Source of the DNA: Minisyncoccota bacterium
GTDB taxonomy: Bacteria > Patescibacteriota > Microgenomatia > PFEM01 > JAFGMK01
Assembly: GCA_016927565.1 (NCBI GenBank)
Contig: JAFGMK010000003.1
Span: 1-43,206, forward strand
DNA: 43,206 nucleotides
Reading direction: 5' to 3'
In this document: piece after piece, positions 24,350 through 31,767 of the stretch
Layout: each line of letters begins with the position of its first letter
How positions within the stretch are numbered: the stretch's first letter is position 1
Program-made: the position numbers and the translations under genes
Notes under the pieces: model-generated
The model's database searches: none
What the model was told of the DNA's origin: nothing
What the model saw: only the letters and a program-made list of their open reading frames with translations

Positions 24350-25114
24350 TTAGGGTGTTTTCCTGACCGGTGAAAGCCGTTCTACAGTTTCCCAAAGAAG
24401 ACTTAAATTTTTTAGTCTTTTCCCCCATTCTTCCTGAGTATCATATTTTTCCTTTTGCCATTTATTAAGTCCGCCGGTTTTTTTAATTTCTTCCTCAAAT
24501 CGATCCGGATCTTCCCAGGTCATTCCCCGGGCCGGCTGGTAGGCAATTTTTAAACCAGATTGAAAAACCAGAAACGGGAACTCGACACACGCTCCCCAGC
24601 TTTTTTCCACTGATTTCCGGGTAATAATTCTAGCGGCGCGACGGTTAATAATTTGAGTGGCGGTGGTGATATCAATTTGAAAGCCGATAATTTGACCGGC
24701 TAAATGATTGATGATTGATTCGGTTTTGATCCATGATTGGGGGTAGGTTGCCATCACCTTTTCTTCCCGGCCCAGAACCAGACAATCAGCCAGAGGGGTT
24801 TTTTTTAGAAGGGACAACAACTCCTGGCTTTCGGTTTTCAGCCAATGGAGCAATTTATCAAAGTCGATCAGAAAAAACCAATCTTTTTCTGACTTAAGCG
24901 CCTGTTTTAAAGCCGCCATTCTTGATTCTCCCCAGAGGCCCGTTTTAAGGGGAAAACTACCGAATTTTTTTAAAAGCATGATTAGTTTCTGATTAGTTTG
25001 ATCGGTGTAAGCGATTACTGATCCGGAAAAATTATTCCGGTATAAACCCGCTACTTGCTTTAGGAGTTTTATCATCTTTCCTTCAGGGTCATGAAGTGGT
25101 GAAACCGCAATCAT
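24350..25114 (-). CDS. Glycosyltransferase-like hypothetical protein
   Basis: The 254-residue protein has no signal or membrane segment. It begins with a beta strand and helix (MIAVSPLHDPEGKMIKLLKQVA) and holds a strand ending FFLIDFDKLLHWL, which is placed like the DxD strand of GT-A sugar transferases. It is second in a pair behind the LexA-dehydrogenase fusion, 76 nt downstream of it. A TATTAT box 6 nt before its ATG suggests it can also be transcribed alone as a leaderless mRNA. The sugar-transfer role is weakly supported. Confidence 0.55.
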   Translation of the reverse strand: MIAVSPLHDPEGKMIKLLKQVAGLYRNNFSGSVIAYTDQTNQKLIMLLKKFGSFPLKTGLWGESRMAALKQALKSEKDWFFLIDFDKLLHWLKTESQELLSLLKKTPLADCLVLGREEKVMATYPQSWIKTESIINHLAGQIIGFQIDITTATQIINRRAARIITRKSVEKSWGACVEFPFLVFQSGLKIAYQPARGMTWEDPDRFEEEIKKTGGLNKWQKEKYDTQEEWGKRLKNLSLLWETVERLSPVRKTP

Positions 25115-25190
25115 ATTTAGATAATATCACACTTAATAGAAACTCCCCTTCCGGAGAAGGTCGAATTTAACAGGAAGACGGAAAAGGAAT

Positions 25191-26270
25191 CTAGCTTCGA
25201 TGGCCAAAACCTTTCCTGGAAACAGCGAAAGGAATTTCTTCCCAATCGCGAATTTTTCTGACATCCAGATTTTTTTGCCAAACAGCTTCTAGGATTTTCG
25301 TGTTTACCCCTTTCTTTTCGGCTAAAGCCTTAAGCGCCAAAAGGTCCTTGGGAAGACATTTGCCGCCAAAGCCCCCCAAAGTGGTGATTTCCAAGTGAGA
25401 ATCAAAGATGCGGGAATCAGCGGCGACCATTTTTTTGACTTCTTCATATTTGATTTTTAATTTTTGGCAAATCTCATTCATTTCATTGGCAAAAATCACC
25501 TTAGTCGCCAAAAAACAGTTTGCCATATATTTTACCATCTCGGCGGTCGTGGGATCGGTTTGGAAAATTGGTGTTTTGGGCATTATTTTTTGGTACAAGG
25601 CCGAAACCCGGCGGAAAACCAAGTTGTCTTCGGCCCCGATTATTATCCGGTCAGAGTTAATAAAGTCCTGTAAAAAATTTCTTTCAGTTAAAAATTCCGG
25701 ATTAAAACAGAAAAGTGACTGGGGATATTTTTTGATAAAAGATTTGGTAGTGCCGGGGATTATTGTTGACTTAATGACAATGATTTTGTCCGTATTCTTG
25801 GTTAGGCTGGCGATTTTATGGATGTTCTGATTAACTATTTTAAGATCAATTCCGGATTTATCTTTTTTTATTGGGGTTGGGAGGCAAATAAAAAGGTAAT
25901 CAGATTTGGCTACGACTCGGGGTAAGGTTTCGGAATCCTTATATTTATCATAAACATGGATCTCTTCTCTGGAGAAGCCGTATTTTACTGCCTGGCCAAC
26001 GATGCCAAAACCGACAATGCCGATTCTTTTAACTGTTTGATCAGTAATGCTTTTGAGCGAATCAGCCGCCAGGCTGAGTCCGCGAACAGCGCCTTTTTCC
26101 CTTTTTAAGATTTTTTTCTTTTCCAGGACCTGAAGATACTGACTGATGGTGGGGGGGGCTTTTCTGAAGTGTCTGGCAATTTCGGCCAGGGTAGGGGAAT
26201 AATCGTTTTTTTGAATAAAAGAAGTGATAAAATCCAGAACTTTCTTTTGTTTTGGCGTAATTGTTTTCAT
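25191..26270 (-). CDS. LexA-type DNA-binding domain fused to UDP-glucose/GDP-mannose dehydrogenase
   Basis: Residues about 1-66 are a LexA-type winged helix (LDFITSFIQKNDYSPTLAEI, then PPTISQYLQVLEKKKIL and a GAVRGLSL wing). From about residue 81 a sugar-nucleotide dehydrogenase begins, with Rossmann motif GIVGFGIVG, CLPTP, KSTIIPGTT, NPEFLTERN, the VKYMAN catalytic Lys region, and GGFGGKCLPKDL with the catalytic Cys. Only about 45 residues follow, so the C-terminal UDP-binding domain is missing. The LexA protease domain is also absent. No frame break separates the two parts. It may be a sugar-nucleotide-responsive regulator; this is inference. Confidence 0.88.
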   Translation of the reverse strand: MKTITPKQKKVLDFITSFIQKNDYSPTLAEIARHFRKAPPTISQYLQVLEKKKILKREKGAVRGLSLAADSLKSITDQTVKRIGIVGFGIVGQAVKYGFSREEIHVYDKYKDSETLPRVVAKSDYLFICLPTPIKKDKSGIDLKIVNQNIHKIASLTKNTDKIIVIKSTIIPGTTKSFIKKYPQSLFCFNPEFLTERNFLQDFINSDRIIIGAEDNLVFRRVSALYQKIMPKTPIFQTDPTTAEMVKYMANCFLATKVIFANEMNEICQKLKIKYEEVKKMVAADSRIFDSHLEITTLGGFGGKCLPKDLLALKALAEKKGVNTKILEAVWQKNLDVRKIRDWEEIPFAVSRKGFGHRS

Positions 26271-26327
26271 AAGTAATTTTTTAGGTATAATACTTATAAA
26301 CTACTAAATAAAAACTTAGGTTGTCAA
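26269..26327 (-). promoter_or_regulatory. Promoter/operator region of the LexA-dehydrogenase gene
   Basis: On the minus strand a consensus TTGACA (26327-26322) is followed by A/T-rich DNA with several possible -10 boxes (TAGTTT at 18 nt, TATAAG at 23 nt). An inverted repeat, ATAAGTA (26297-26291) and TACTTAT (26275-26269), flanks the leader and overlaps the start codon. ACCTAA occurs twice. The repeat is a candidate self-operator. Confidence 0.4.
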
Positions 26328-26349
26328 GCGTTATTGGTTCTTAAAACCT

Positions 26350-26667
26350 GTGAAAGGAAAAGGATTAGCTGATAAGCTGATTGAGATTTTAAACTGGCCT
26401 GGACGTATGATAAAATCAAATTTGTTTTGTCGAATTCCAGAAGCTAAAGAGATGTTAATTTTATTTCCCTATTCCCAAACCGAAAGTTTTTTGAGCCTTA
26501 ACGGAATCTTGGCCGGAATTTTATTTTGTTTTTTCTTGAAAGGCTCCTCTGCTGTCTTTTGGACCGGCTTTTTATTCTTTTTTTTCTTTCATATTCAAAA
26601 AAAACTACTTCGGGCGGGTGTTTTCTACCTGGGGGAGTGTTTTCAATGGGGTCGGTTTATATCTTAA
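26350..26667 (+). CDS. Small membrane protein, possibly frameshifted
   Basis: From a GTG start, the 105-residue product has an amphipathic N-terminus (LADKLIEILNWPGRMIKS) and two hydrophobic segments at about residues 52-66 and 68-82. It is divergent from the LexA-dehydrogenase gene. The frame stops at 26667, while the next frame carries on with a membrane-protein-like sequence from 26646. The two may be one gene broken by a frameshift near the G-runs at 26629-26652. Family unknown. Confidence 0.45.
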   Translation: MKGKGLADKLIEILNWPGRMIKSNLFCRIPEAKEMLILFPYSQTESFLSLNGILAGILFCFFLKGSSAVFWTGFLFFFFFHIQKKLLRAGVFYLGECFQWGRFIS

Positions 26668-26792
26668 TTAATCTGCATTACGGCAACATTTTTTGGCCGG
26701 CTATTTCAATGGCTTCGCTTGCGGCATTTTATTATTCTTATCTTTTCCCGGGTGATATTTTAAAATACCGGTCAGGCGAGATAGCATTATAA
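26646..26792 (+). CDS. Small membrane ORF overlapping the previous one
   Basis: The 48-residue ORF starts MGSVYILINLHYGNIFWP and contains one hydrophobic segment (AISMASLAAFYYSYLF). It overlaps the previous ORF by 22 nt in another frame. It could be the frameshifted C-terminus of that protein or a separate small protein. Its end overlaps the -10 box of the next gene. Confidence 0.35.
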   Translation: MGSVYILINLHYGNIFWPAISMASLAAFYYSYLFPGDILKYRSGEIAL

Positions 26793-26801
26793 TGATTAAT
26801 C

Positions 26802-27929
26802 ATGACAAATAAAGAAATAAATGTTCTGGCACCTTCAGTCGGTAATGGCAGAACTTTGTATCAATTTTCTCTTGGAGGTGCTTTTAAAGAGTTGGGCCCG
26901 GATCGGCAGGTATTAACAAGCGATGTTTTTAATCTTCCGACGGAAGGCTGGATAAAGAAGCTGGTTTTGGAAGCGGGGTACCGGGTTCTTTCTCAAATGC
27001 CACCGTCGCTTTATAAGTTTATTCGTCAGACGCTGGATGAGAGGCCTCTAAGTTTGGGATCAGATCAGAAAAGGGCGCTTCAGGCTTGTTTTGAAGGCCA
27101 AACAGTAGTTTCGGTTAGTCCGGTAGCTTCCCGGATTTTGGGTTCAGCTGGGATTTCTCATTATGGCGTGGCGGGTGATGCCTTTGTTCAGGACAGCTGG
27201 CTAAGCCCGGCGGTTCAGCGACTTTTTGTCCCTTTTCCGAATGGTGATTTGCCGGGTATCGGGAAAAATCAGGTCAGAGAAACCAGGGGCGTTTTGCTTC
27301 CTCTTCCTTTTGCCGAAATTAATCCTCAGGATAAATTGGAAAGGGCGGCTGAGGTTGGCCAGGGAAATGAATTGTTCAGAGTTGGATTTGTTACTCACGG
27401 AGCCGGGGAAATGAATACGGTCTGGTCTCTTTTAGGAATCCGACAGGCCTTAAAAGACAAAAGACTGCATGCCGCCTTTTTTACCGGCCAGCATCGTCAT
27501 TTAGCTTTGGCTTTAGGCGCCCTTTGTCAGGGATTTAAAATTCCCAGAAGCCAGATGGTAAATGATTGTATCCCGGGAACAGTTAGCATTTGGGAAAGTT
27601 ATTCTCCCCGACAAATGGCCGAAATCAAAGGGCAAGTGCTGCCGTATTGTGATCTTTTGATTTCACCGACGGCCAATGAAACCTCCTTTATGGGGCCGGG
27701 CTTATTTCGGGGAGCAAGAAATCGGGTGGAAGAGGCAAATGGAGCTTTGGGTCAACAATCCGGCTGGCTAAGACGGCTGGAAAAACCGCCTATCAAAGTG
27801 TGGCAGGAGATTGGTGGTTTAGTAATAGACGGCGTTTCTCTGTCAAAGATGACCGAAGCCTTTCATCAAAATGTTTCTCTTGGTGTCAGCCTGACAGTAG
27901 CCAGAGAAATTCTGGCGTTGGAGGGATAA
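26802..27929 (+). CDS. GT-B-like hypothetical protein
   Basis: The 375-residue protein has no membrane segment. It shows two Rossmann-like halves: an N-terminal half with VVSVSPVASRILGSAGISHYG and AGDAFVQDSWLSP, and a C-terminal half with VGFVTHGAGEMNTVWSLL and CDLLISPTANETSF. This resembles the donor and acceptor halves of GT-B glycosyltransferases such as the MurG/MGDG-synthase group, but key motifs are not exact. A perfect TATAAT (26788-26793) lies 8 nt before the ATG with no SD, so the mRNA is probably leaderless. It is the last clearly chromosomal-looking gene before the accessory region. Confidence 0.55.
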   Translation: MTNKEINVLAPSVGNGRTLYQFSLGGAFKELGPDRQVLTSDVFNLPTEGWIKKLVLEAGYRVLSQMPPSLYKFIRQTLDERPLSLGSDQKRALQACFEGQTVVSVSPVASRILGSAGISHYGVAGDAFVQDSWLSPAVQRLFVPFPNGDLPGIGKNQVRETRGVLLPLPFAEINPQDKLERAAEVGQGNELFRVGFVTHGAGEMNTVWSLLGIRQALKDKRLHAAFFTGQHRHLALALGALCQGFKIPRSQMVNDCIPGTVSIWESYSPRQMAEIKGQVLPYCDLLISPTANETSFMGPGLFRGARNRVEEANGALGQQSGWLRRLEKPPIKVWQEIGGLVIDGVSLSKMTEAFHQNVSLGVSLTVAREILALEG

Positions 27930-27936
27930 TGATTTG

Positions 27937-27955
27937 CAACACCCTAAGGGTGTTG
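27937..27955. repeat. CACC/GGTG hairpin, copy 1
   Basis: The 8-bp perfect stem CAACACCC/GGGTGTTG has a 3-nt TAA loop, 8 nt after the stop of the GT-B-like gene. No T-run follows. It is the first of a set of CACC...GGTG hairpins in the accessory region. Confidence 0.7.
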
Positions 27956-28084
27956 TGGATTTGCACCTCAGAGATTCTTTGGCGGATAGCTTTTTTGACT
28001 TGCAGTTTGGCATCCGTTATCCAAGTTGCTAACAATTTCCTTGTAGTCTTCCCTGCTTTTTCGGGGTTCATCATTCACGCGGGC

Positions 28085-28125
28085 AATGAAAAATGAAGCT
28101 AGATAAACTAGCCTCTTTTTTCATT
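28085..28125. terminator. Bidirectional terminator between convergent genes
   Basis: An inner stem GCTAG/CTAGC with loop ATAAA is flanked by AATGAAAAA on the left and TTTTTTCATT on the right, which can extend the pairing. T-runs are available in both directions. It sits between the plus-strand gene ending at 27929 and the minus-strand gene ending at 28257. Confidence 0.65.
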
Positions 28126-28256
28126 GTAACCCTGCGAATGCTCGAATCAAACACCTTGCAGGTATATGTTCTAAAAGCGCAAGAGATATTCAAAGACTCT
28201 CAGCCAGTTTATCTTTGCTTTTAGCAAGTAATAAAGAAAACTTCGGGATCAGGTGG

Positions 28257-29006
28257 TTAGAAAAGCAGGGATTGTTCTCTAATTGCCGCTGGTCTTTGTA
28301 ACTCTGGCACTGTGCCCCAACACTCGGCGATAAACGTTATTTGTTTATCTAAAAGCTCGGTGGCCATAGTCAAAACAGATGAAATGGGGCAAGTACATAA
28401 ATTAGCCACAAAGCTCCAATACTGATTGAATGTATACGTCAGAGAGTCTTGGGGAAAATCTTGGCTCGATTTCGATACCCAGTAGTGAAAGCACATATTA
28501 GAATCTATTTTATCAATTATGTAAGCCACGGCTGCCTCGGGAAGTATATCCGCCCAACCTCCACCCTTCTTAATAACCCCTCCGGCTCGGTCTACTTCTT
28601 CAAGCAGCTTAAGATCCGGGGCAGATAATAGCTTGCTTAATACGCTCCATTCTGTTTCAGCCTTCTCTTCAGCGGCCCCTTGACGTCTGGCTTGTTCTAT
28701 GGCCGTAACGTCATGTTCCAGATGTAGCTCTCCCAAGTCGTGTAGCCAGATAATTCTTTCTAGCAAATCAAAATCGAAATCTCTAAATTCGGCGCGTCTT
28801 TCCCCTAGACCTCTGGCCATTCCCAAACACCTTAATTCATGCGAAAATGTATCATCAACTATTACCCCTTTAGGATAATCGCCCTGGATGAATCTTTGAA
28901 CCCCTTCTAGTTTCTCAATAACAGCTCTCAAGTCCTCTGGGGGAACAATCTCTCCAGCCACATCACTCATAATAAATGGGATAACAACAGATTCTCTTCT
29001 TGCCAT
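28257..29006 (-). CDS. HD-domain phosphohydrolase-like protein
   Basis: The 249-residue protein shows the HD metal-binding pattern: a His in DTFSHELRCLGMARGLG, the HD pair in IIWLHDLGELHLEHDV, and a distal Asp in AVAYIIDKIDSN. This order fits HD_3/YfbR-like hydrolases that act on nucleotides, though other HD subfamilies share it. The protein is soluble and stands alone at the start of the accessory region. The substrate is not identifiable. Confidence 0.75.
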   Translation of the reverse strand: MARRESVVIPFIMSDVAGEIVPPEDLRAVIEKLEGVQRFIQGDYPKGVIVDDTFSHELRCLGMARGLGERRAEFRDFDFDLLERIIWLHDLGELHLEHDVTAIEQARRQGAAEEKAETEWSVLSKLLSAPDLKLLEEVDRAGGVIKKGGGWADILPEAAVAYIIDKIDSNMCFHYWVSKSSQDFPQDSLTYTFNQYWSFVANLCTCPISSVLTMATELLDKQITFIAECWGTVPELQRPAAIREQSLLF

Positions 29007-29031
29007 TTTGAAGATATTTTATCATTGTCTA

Positions 29032-29046
29032 CCACCCTAGAGGTGG
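29032..29046. repeat. CACC/GGTG hairpin, copy 2
   Basis: CCACC-CTAGA-GGTGG lies just upstream of the HD gene, in the spacer to the glycosyltransferase gene. Confidence 0.6.
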
Positions 29047-29090
29047 AAAAGCTACGCCACGTAATTACTCAGACTCTTTGACAATAATTT

Positions 29091-29102
29091 CACCTTCAGG
29101 TG
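29091..29102. repeat. CACC/GGTG hairpin, copy 3
   Basis: CACCT-TC-AGGTG lies in the same spacer as copy 2. Another half-site, CCACCTT, follows at about 29113. Confidence 0.55.
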
Positions 29103-29257
29103 TTATATTTTTCCACCTTCTCTTATTTTTTTCTGGTCTTAAGGCATGCGCCTTGGGAGATTTGAGTAGCTTTTTGTCTGCTTAGCATTGCACGAGCTCC
29201 AATCTGAAATTTTGTTATACTAAAAGATGTTAATGGAGTTAATGTAATTTTTTTACT

Positions 29258-29956
29258 ATGACACAAAATTATTCTTGTATTATTCCTGCTTACAACGAAA
29301 TTAACCGTATACCTGGAGTATTAGAAGCAATTTTAAGAATTGAAGATTTATCCAGAATTATTTGTGTTGACGATGGCTCAACAGATGGTACGGGGGATTT
29401 TGTTAAAGAGAAATTTCCCAGAGTGAAACTGGTTAAGCACTTTACCAACAAAGGAAAAGCTGCGGCAGTCTTAACGGGTCTGGGTCTTGCTAAAGAAAAT
29501 GATAATATTCTTTTGCTTGACGCCGACCTCGAATACCTGAAAACCGAGGAAATCAAAACCTCAATAGAGCTTTTTGAAAAGAATCAGTTAGACTGTTTAA
29601 TATTGCACACTCATTACCTTAATTTCTGGGATTTATTTATTCGCAAACTACTTCGTGTTCCTCATTGTATGGCAGGGACTCGGCTTATTAAAAAAACATG
29701 CCTGGTTAATGTGCTGGAAAACAAGTTTCTTAAAAATTATCAACTAGAGATTGCCCAAAACCAATATTTAATGAGGAATCAAAAGATGGTTGCTTATACA
29801 GATATCACTGCCCTTAATACTGCCAAGACTGTTAAGGATGGGTTAGTAAAGGGCATCTTTGAAGAAATTGAGATGTGGAAGCAAATTATCGAATACGCGG
29901 GTTGGTCTTTTTTTATCAAACAAACTCTTCTATTTGCTAGGAAAAAAGTGACATAG
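29258..29956 (+). CDS. Family 2 glycosyltransferase
   Basis: The 232-residue GT-A enzyme begins CIIPAYNEINRIPGVLEAIL and has the nucleotide-binding VDDGSTDGTGD, then FTNKGKAAAVLTGLGLA and the metal-binding DxD in ILLLDADLEYL. It has no C-terminal transmembrane anchor, though the tail is moderately hydrophobic. It probably adds a sugar to a lipid or surface glycan at the inner face of the membrane. A TATACT box at 29216 serves as a possible -10. A six-codon mini-ORF (start 29227) precedes the gene in its leader. Confidence 0.88.
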   Translation: MTQNYSCIIPAYNEINRIPGVLEAILRIEDLSRIICVDDGSTDGTGDFVKEKFPRVKLVKHFTNKGKAAAVLTGLGLAKENDNILLLDADLEYLKTEEIKTSIELFEKNQLDCLILHTHYLNFWDLFIRKLLRVPHCMAGTRLIKKTCLVNVLENKFLKNYQLEIAQNQYLMRNQKMVAYTDITALNTAKTVKDGLVKGIFEEIEMWKQIIEYAGWSFFIKQTLLFARKKVT

Positions 29957-29981
29957 GAGAATTTTAAGCTCTTTAATTTTT

Positions 29982-29996
29982 CCACCTTCAAGGTGG
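29982..29996. repeat. CACC/GGTG hairpin, copy 4
   Basis: CCACCT-TCA-AGGTGG lies shortly after the glycosyltransferase stop. An alternative pairing of TTCAAGG with CCTTGAA a few bases downstream is also possible. Confidence 0.65.
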
Positions 29997-30034
29997 ATTC
30001 CCCCTTGAAAGTCGGTATCTTAAGCAGCGCTCTT

Positions 30035-30105
30035 CCAAGCAGGTGGCAAAGTTTTCGAACCGATTTTGAAGGTGTCTAGGCAGCTTTATGAGGGATTTAC
30101 AGCTT
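30035..30105 (+). repeat. Diverged ~70-nt direct repeat, copy A
   Basis: It starts CCAAGCAGGT and ends with a GCAGCTTTATGAGGGATTT-ACAGCTT segment. It aligns over its full length with 30471-30539. The last 28 positions differ at only three or four sites, while the middle is more diverged with a 2-nt gap. The two copies bracket a small minus-strand gene. Confidence 0.6.
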
Positions 30106-30113
30106 ATTTGTCA

Positions 30114-30428
30114 TTAGGAAGTAAGCCCCAAACCCCTTAAATACTCAATGCTATAATTTACTTTACAACTCAACCCGTCTCGTTGCCTCATCTGTTCGAC
30201 AAGTTCAAAAACGGAACAAGTTTCACCTCCGCGCGCTATCTCCACCAAAGCTCTTTTCTCATGAGTCCCTTTTCCTTCTTACTGTGTGACTTCATCCCAT
30301 TCTTCTTCTGGACAGCGCCAAAAATTTTCCAAGACTCTCCTCGCCTCAAGTGGTTCCATGTGGCTCCAATTAACTCTCTGCCAGTTAATCCCGCTTTCTA
30401 CTCTCATATAAATCGAGCATTTTACCAC
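30114..30428 (-). pseudogene. Small gene with one in-frame TAA, between direct repeats
   Basis: One reading frame runs for 104 codons from a GTG (after an AGGAG box 11 nt upstream) to TAA at 30114, broken only by a TAA at codon 50 (30281-30279). The first half includes ESGINWQRVNWSH and LENFWRCPEEEWDEV; the second includes HEKRALVEIARGGE and FELVEQMRQRDGLS. Both halves look like true soluble protein and no start codon sits right behind the internal stop. The plus-strand ORF over the same DNA has an unnatural composition and is a shadow. Function unknown. Confidence 0.45.
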
Positions 30429-30470
30429 ATTGGGTTTTTCTCCTGAATCTCAGCTTGTTAGGCATCCCCC

Positions 30471-30539
30471 CCAAGCAGGTTTCGAGGTTTTAACCAATCC
30501 TGAAAGTTTTCAAGCAGCTTTATGATGGGTTTCCAGCTT
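30471..30539 (+). repeat. Diverged ~70-nt direct repeat, copy B
   Basis: This is the partner of copy A at 30035, in the same orientation and 436 nt downstream. It lies between the small minus-strand gene and the promoter of the next plus-strand gene. Confidence 0.6.
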
Positions 30540-30640
30540 CTTAATTTGCCTATCTTTGGCAGGACGGTCCTTGTTAAGACCCGATCTTTGATTTATCAGA
30601 AAAGTGAAAGTATCCTATAATTGTGGTATTATTAATTGCG

Positions 30641-31417
30641 ATGGGAGCAGAGACGCTTCAGGACTATCTTCGACAGGCGCAAGTGCCTCAACTAAATAGG
30701 GCCGTTGCTTTAGTGCAGGACTCAATGGGCGATAAGGATGTTTTTCCTCAGTCAACGAACTTCAGAGGTCTTGAGCGGGTGAGGGTAATGAATAAAGTTA
30801 TCAGCGCTTCTGTCCCAGTAGCTGTCCTTAATGCAGTTTTGGCTTTAGGCATTGATCCTAAGGCGGGTGTGGATGAGATGACATTGCGGTTAGCGGCAGC
30901 CGACATAGGGACTGAAAGACGGGGTGACTGGAGGCTTCTGGAGCAAGTCCCAGAGATCGGTTTGTGGTTCACTACTCGACAAGGGTTGGGTCAACTAATG
31001 AAGATTGTTAAAGCTCCGACTCGAAGTGAGCCATTGCCGATTGAGGCGTTCGAAGAGTCAGCAAGCGATATTGGTTTAGCTCATGAAGCGTTAATGAATG
31101 GCTGTACAGCAGTTGCGGTTCATAATACTGAGAATCATGCTTTAACCTTAGCGGGAGCTTCTCAAAAGGAGGGGATTCCGACTTGGTATGTTGTACCTCC
31201 TGATGAATTTACTTTTCTTTTTGTCACAGAAAGGGTTGGGAATTGGGTCCGTGGCGATTTGAAAAGGGTAACCGCGCCGATTGTGGAGGTGAGCCCTTAT
31301 GAGTTGCTTGGTTATTTACAAGAGTTTTGGTTGGTAAAAAGAGAAGATAATCTTTGGGCGCCTTCGGTTGACACAGAGGAACCACCACTCGATTTAGGAG
31401 AGATAAAGCTTGTTTAG
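30641..31417 (+). CDS. Hypothetical soluble protein
   Basis: From the ATG at 30641 the product is 258 residues with no signal peptide or membrane segment. A consensus TATAAT lies at 30616-30621, so an alternative GTG start at 30623 would fall at the -10 box and is unlikely. The composition is alpha/beta-like with phrases such as VPVAVLNAVLALGIDPKAGVDEM, CTAVAVHNTENHALTLAG and KEGIPTWYVVPPDEF. I do not recognise a family. It is a single gene with long spacers on both sides. Confidence 0.6.
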   Translation: MGAETLQDYLRQAQVPQLNRAVALVQDSMGDKDVFPQSTNFRGLERVRVMNKVISASVPVAVLNAVLALGIDPKAGVDEMTLRLAAADIGTERRGDWRLLEQVPEIGLWFTTRQGLGQLMKIVKAPTRSEPLPIEAFEESASDIGLAHEALMNGCTAVAVHNTENHALTLAGASQKEGIPTWYVVPPDEFTFLFVTERVGNWVRGDLKRVTAPIVEVSPYELLGYLQEFWLVKREDNLWAPSVDTEEPPLDLGEIKLV

Positions 31418-31664
31418 GGGCTTTATTAAAATCTTCTTCATTATCGAGCTTGCTCATTTAGACTTTTCCTAATTATTCTTTCAGATTTCTTTTTGTTCTT
31501 AATCCTGCCTTAATTGGTGAGATGTTCTTTCTTGATAACTGCATAAAAAGTCTGCTGCTGTTTTAGTAATGAATTTTTACTGGACTATTTTCAGTTTAGT
31601 TAATTATTAATTCGCTACCCCACTCAGTCCAAAGCTCACTTTGTTAGCATTGCAGGGAGAAAGT

Positions 31665-31685
31665 GGGAAATATCTCGAACACCAT
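31665..31685 (+). repeat. 21-nt direct repeat, left copy
   Basis: GGGAAATATCTCGAACACCA-T matches 33001-33021 at 19 of 21 positions in the same orientation. The two copies bracket the metallopeptidase-like gene at a distance of 1336 nt. On the minus strand it reads ATGGTGTTCGAGATATTTCC-C, reminiscent of a tRNA T-loop. Confidence 0.6.
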
Positions 31686-31732
31686 ACCGCCTTATTTATT
31701 AAACATTTATAAAAATTTTAACGAGGCTTTTA

Positions 31733-31761
31733 TTGTCAGGCTAGCTTAAAAAATATATAAT
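31733..31761 (+). promoter_or_regulatory. Promoter of the metallopeptidase-like gene, leaderless
   Basis: TTGTCA (31733-31738), a 17-nt spacer and a perfect TATAAT (31756-31761) end 6 nt before the ATG at 31768. The predicted transcript start coincides with the start codon. Confidence 0.65.
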
Positions 31762-31767
31762 TTGGGC

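Larger units (their letters stand above)
31418..31767. other. Non-coding A/T-rich spacer
   Basis: No gene is seen on either strand. It holds one copy of a 21-nt direct repeat (31665-31685), a TTAGCATTGCA motif at 31645 that also occurs at about 29182, and the promoter of the next gene at its end. Confidence 0.5.

Noticed and set aside
27886-28096. ORFs on both strands over the end of the GT-B-like gene and its spacer.
   Set aside because: They overlap a well-supported gene and a hairpin, and they have odd composition. A shorter minus-strand stretch from about 28076 looks somewhat protein-like (NDEPRKSREDYKEIVSNLD) but lacks a good start.
30183-30446. Plus-strand ORF of 87 codons.
   Set aside because: It is very rich in Phe, Ser, His and Pro and has a TTG start. 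The minus strand over the same DNA reads as a better protein with an SD sequence.
30035-30539. Integron attC sites, suggested by flanking repeats and a GTTAGGC near 30458.
   Set aside because: No matching RYYYAAC/GTTRRRY pairs at the repeat ends and no integron integrase (tyrosine recombinase) in the window; the visible enzyme is a serine recombinase.
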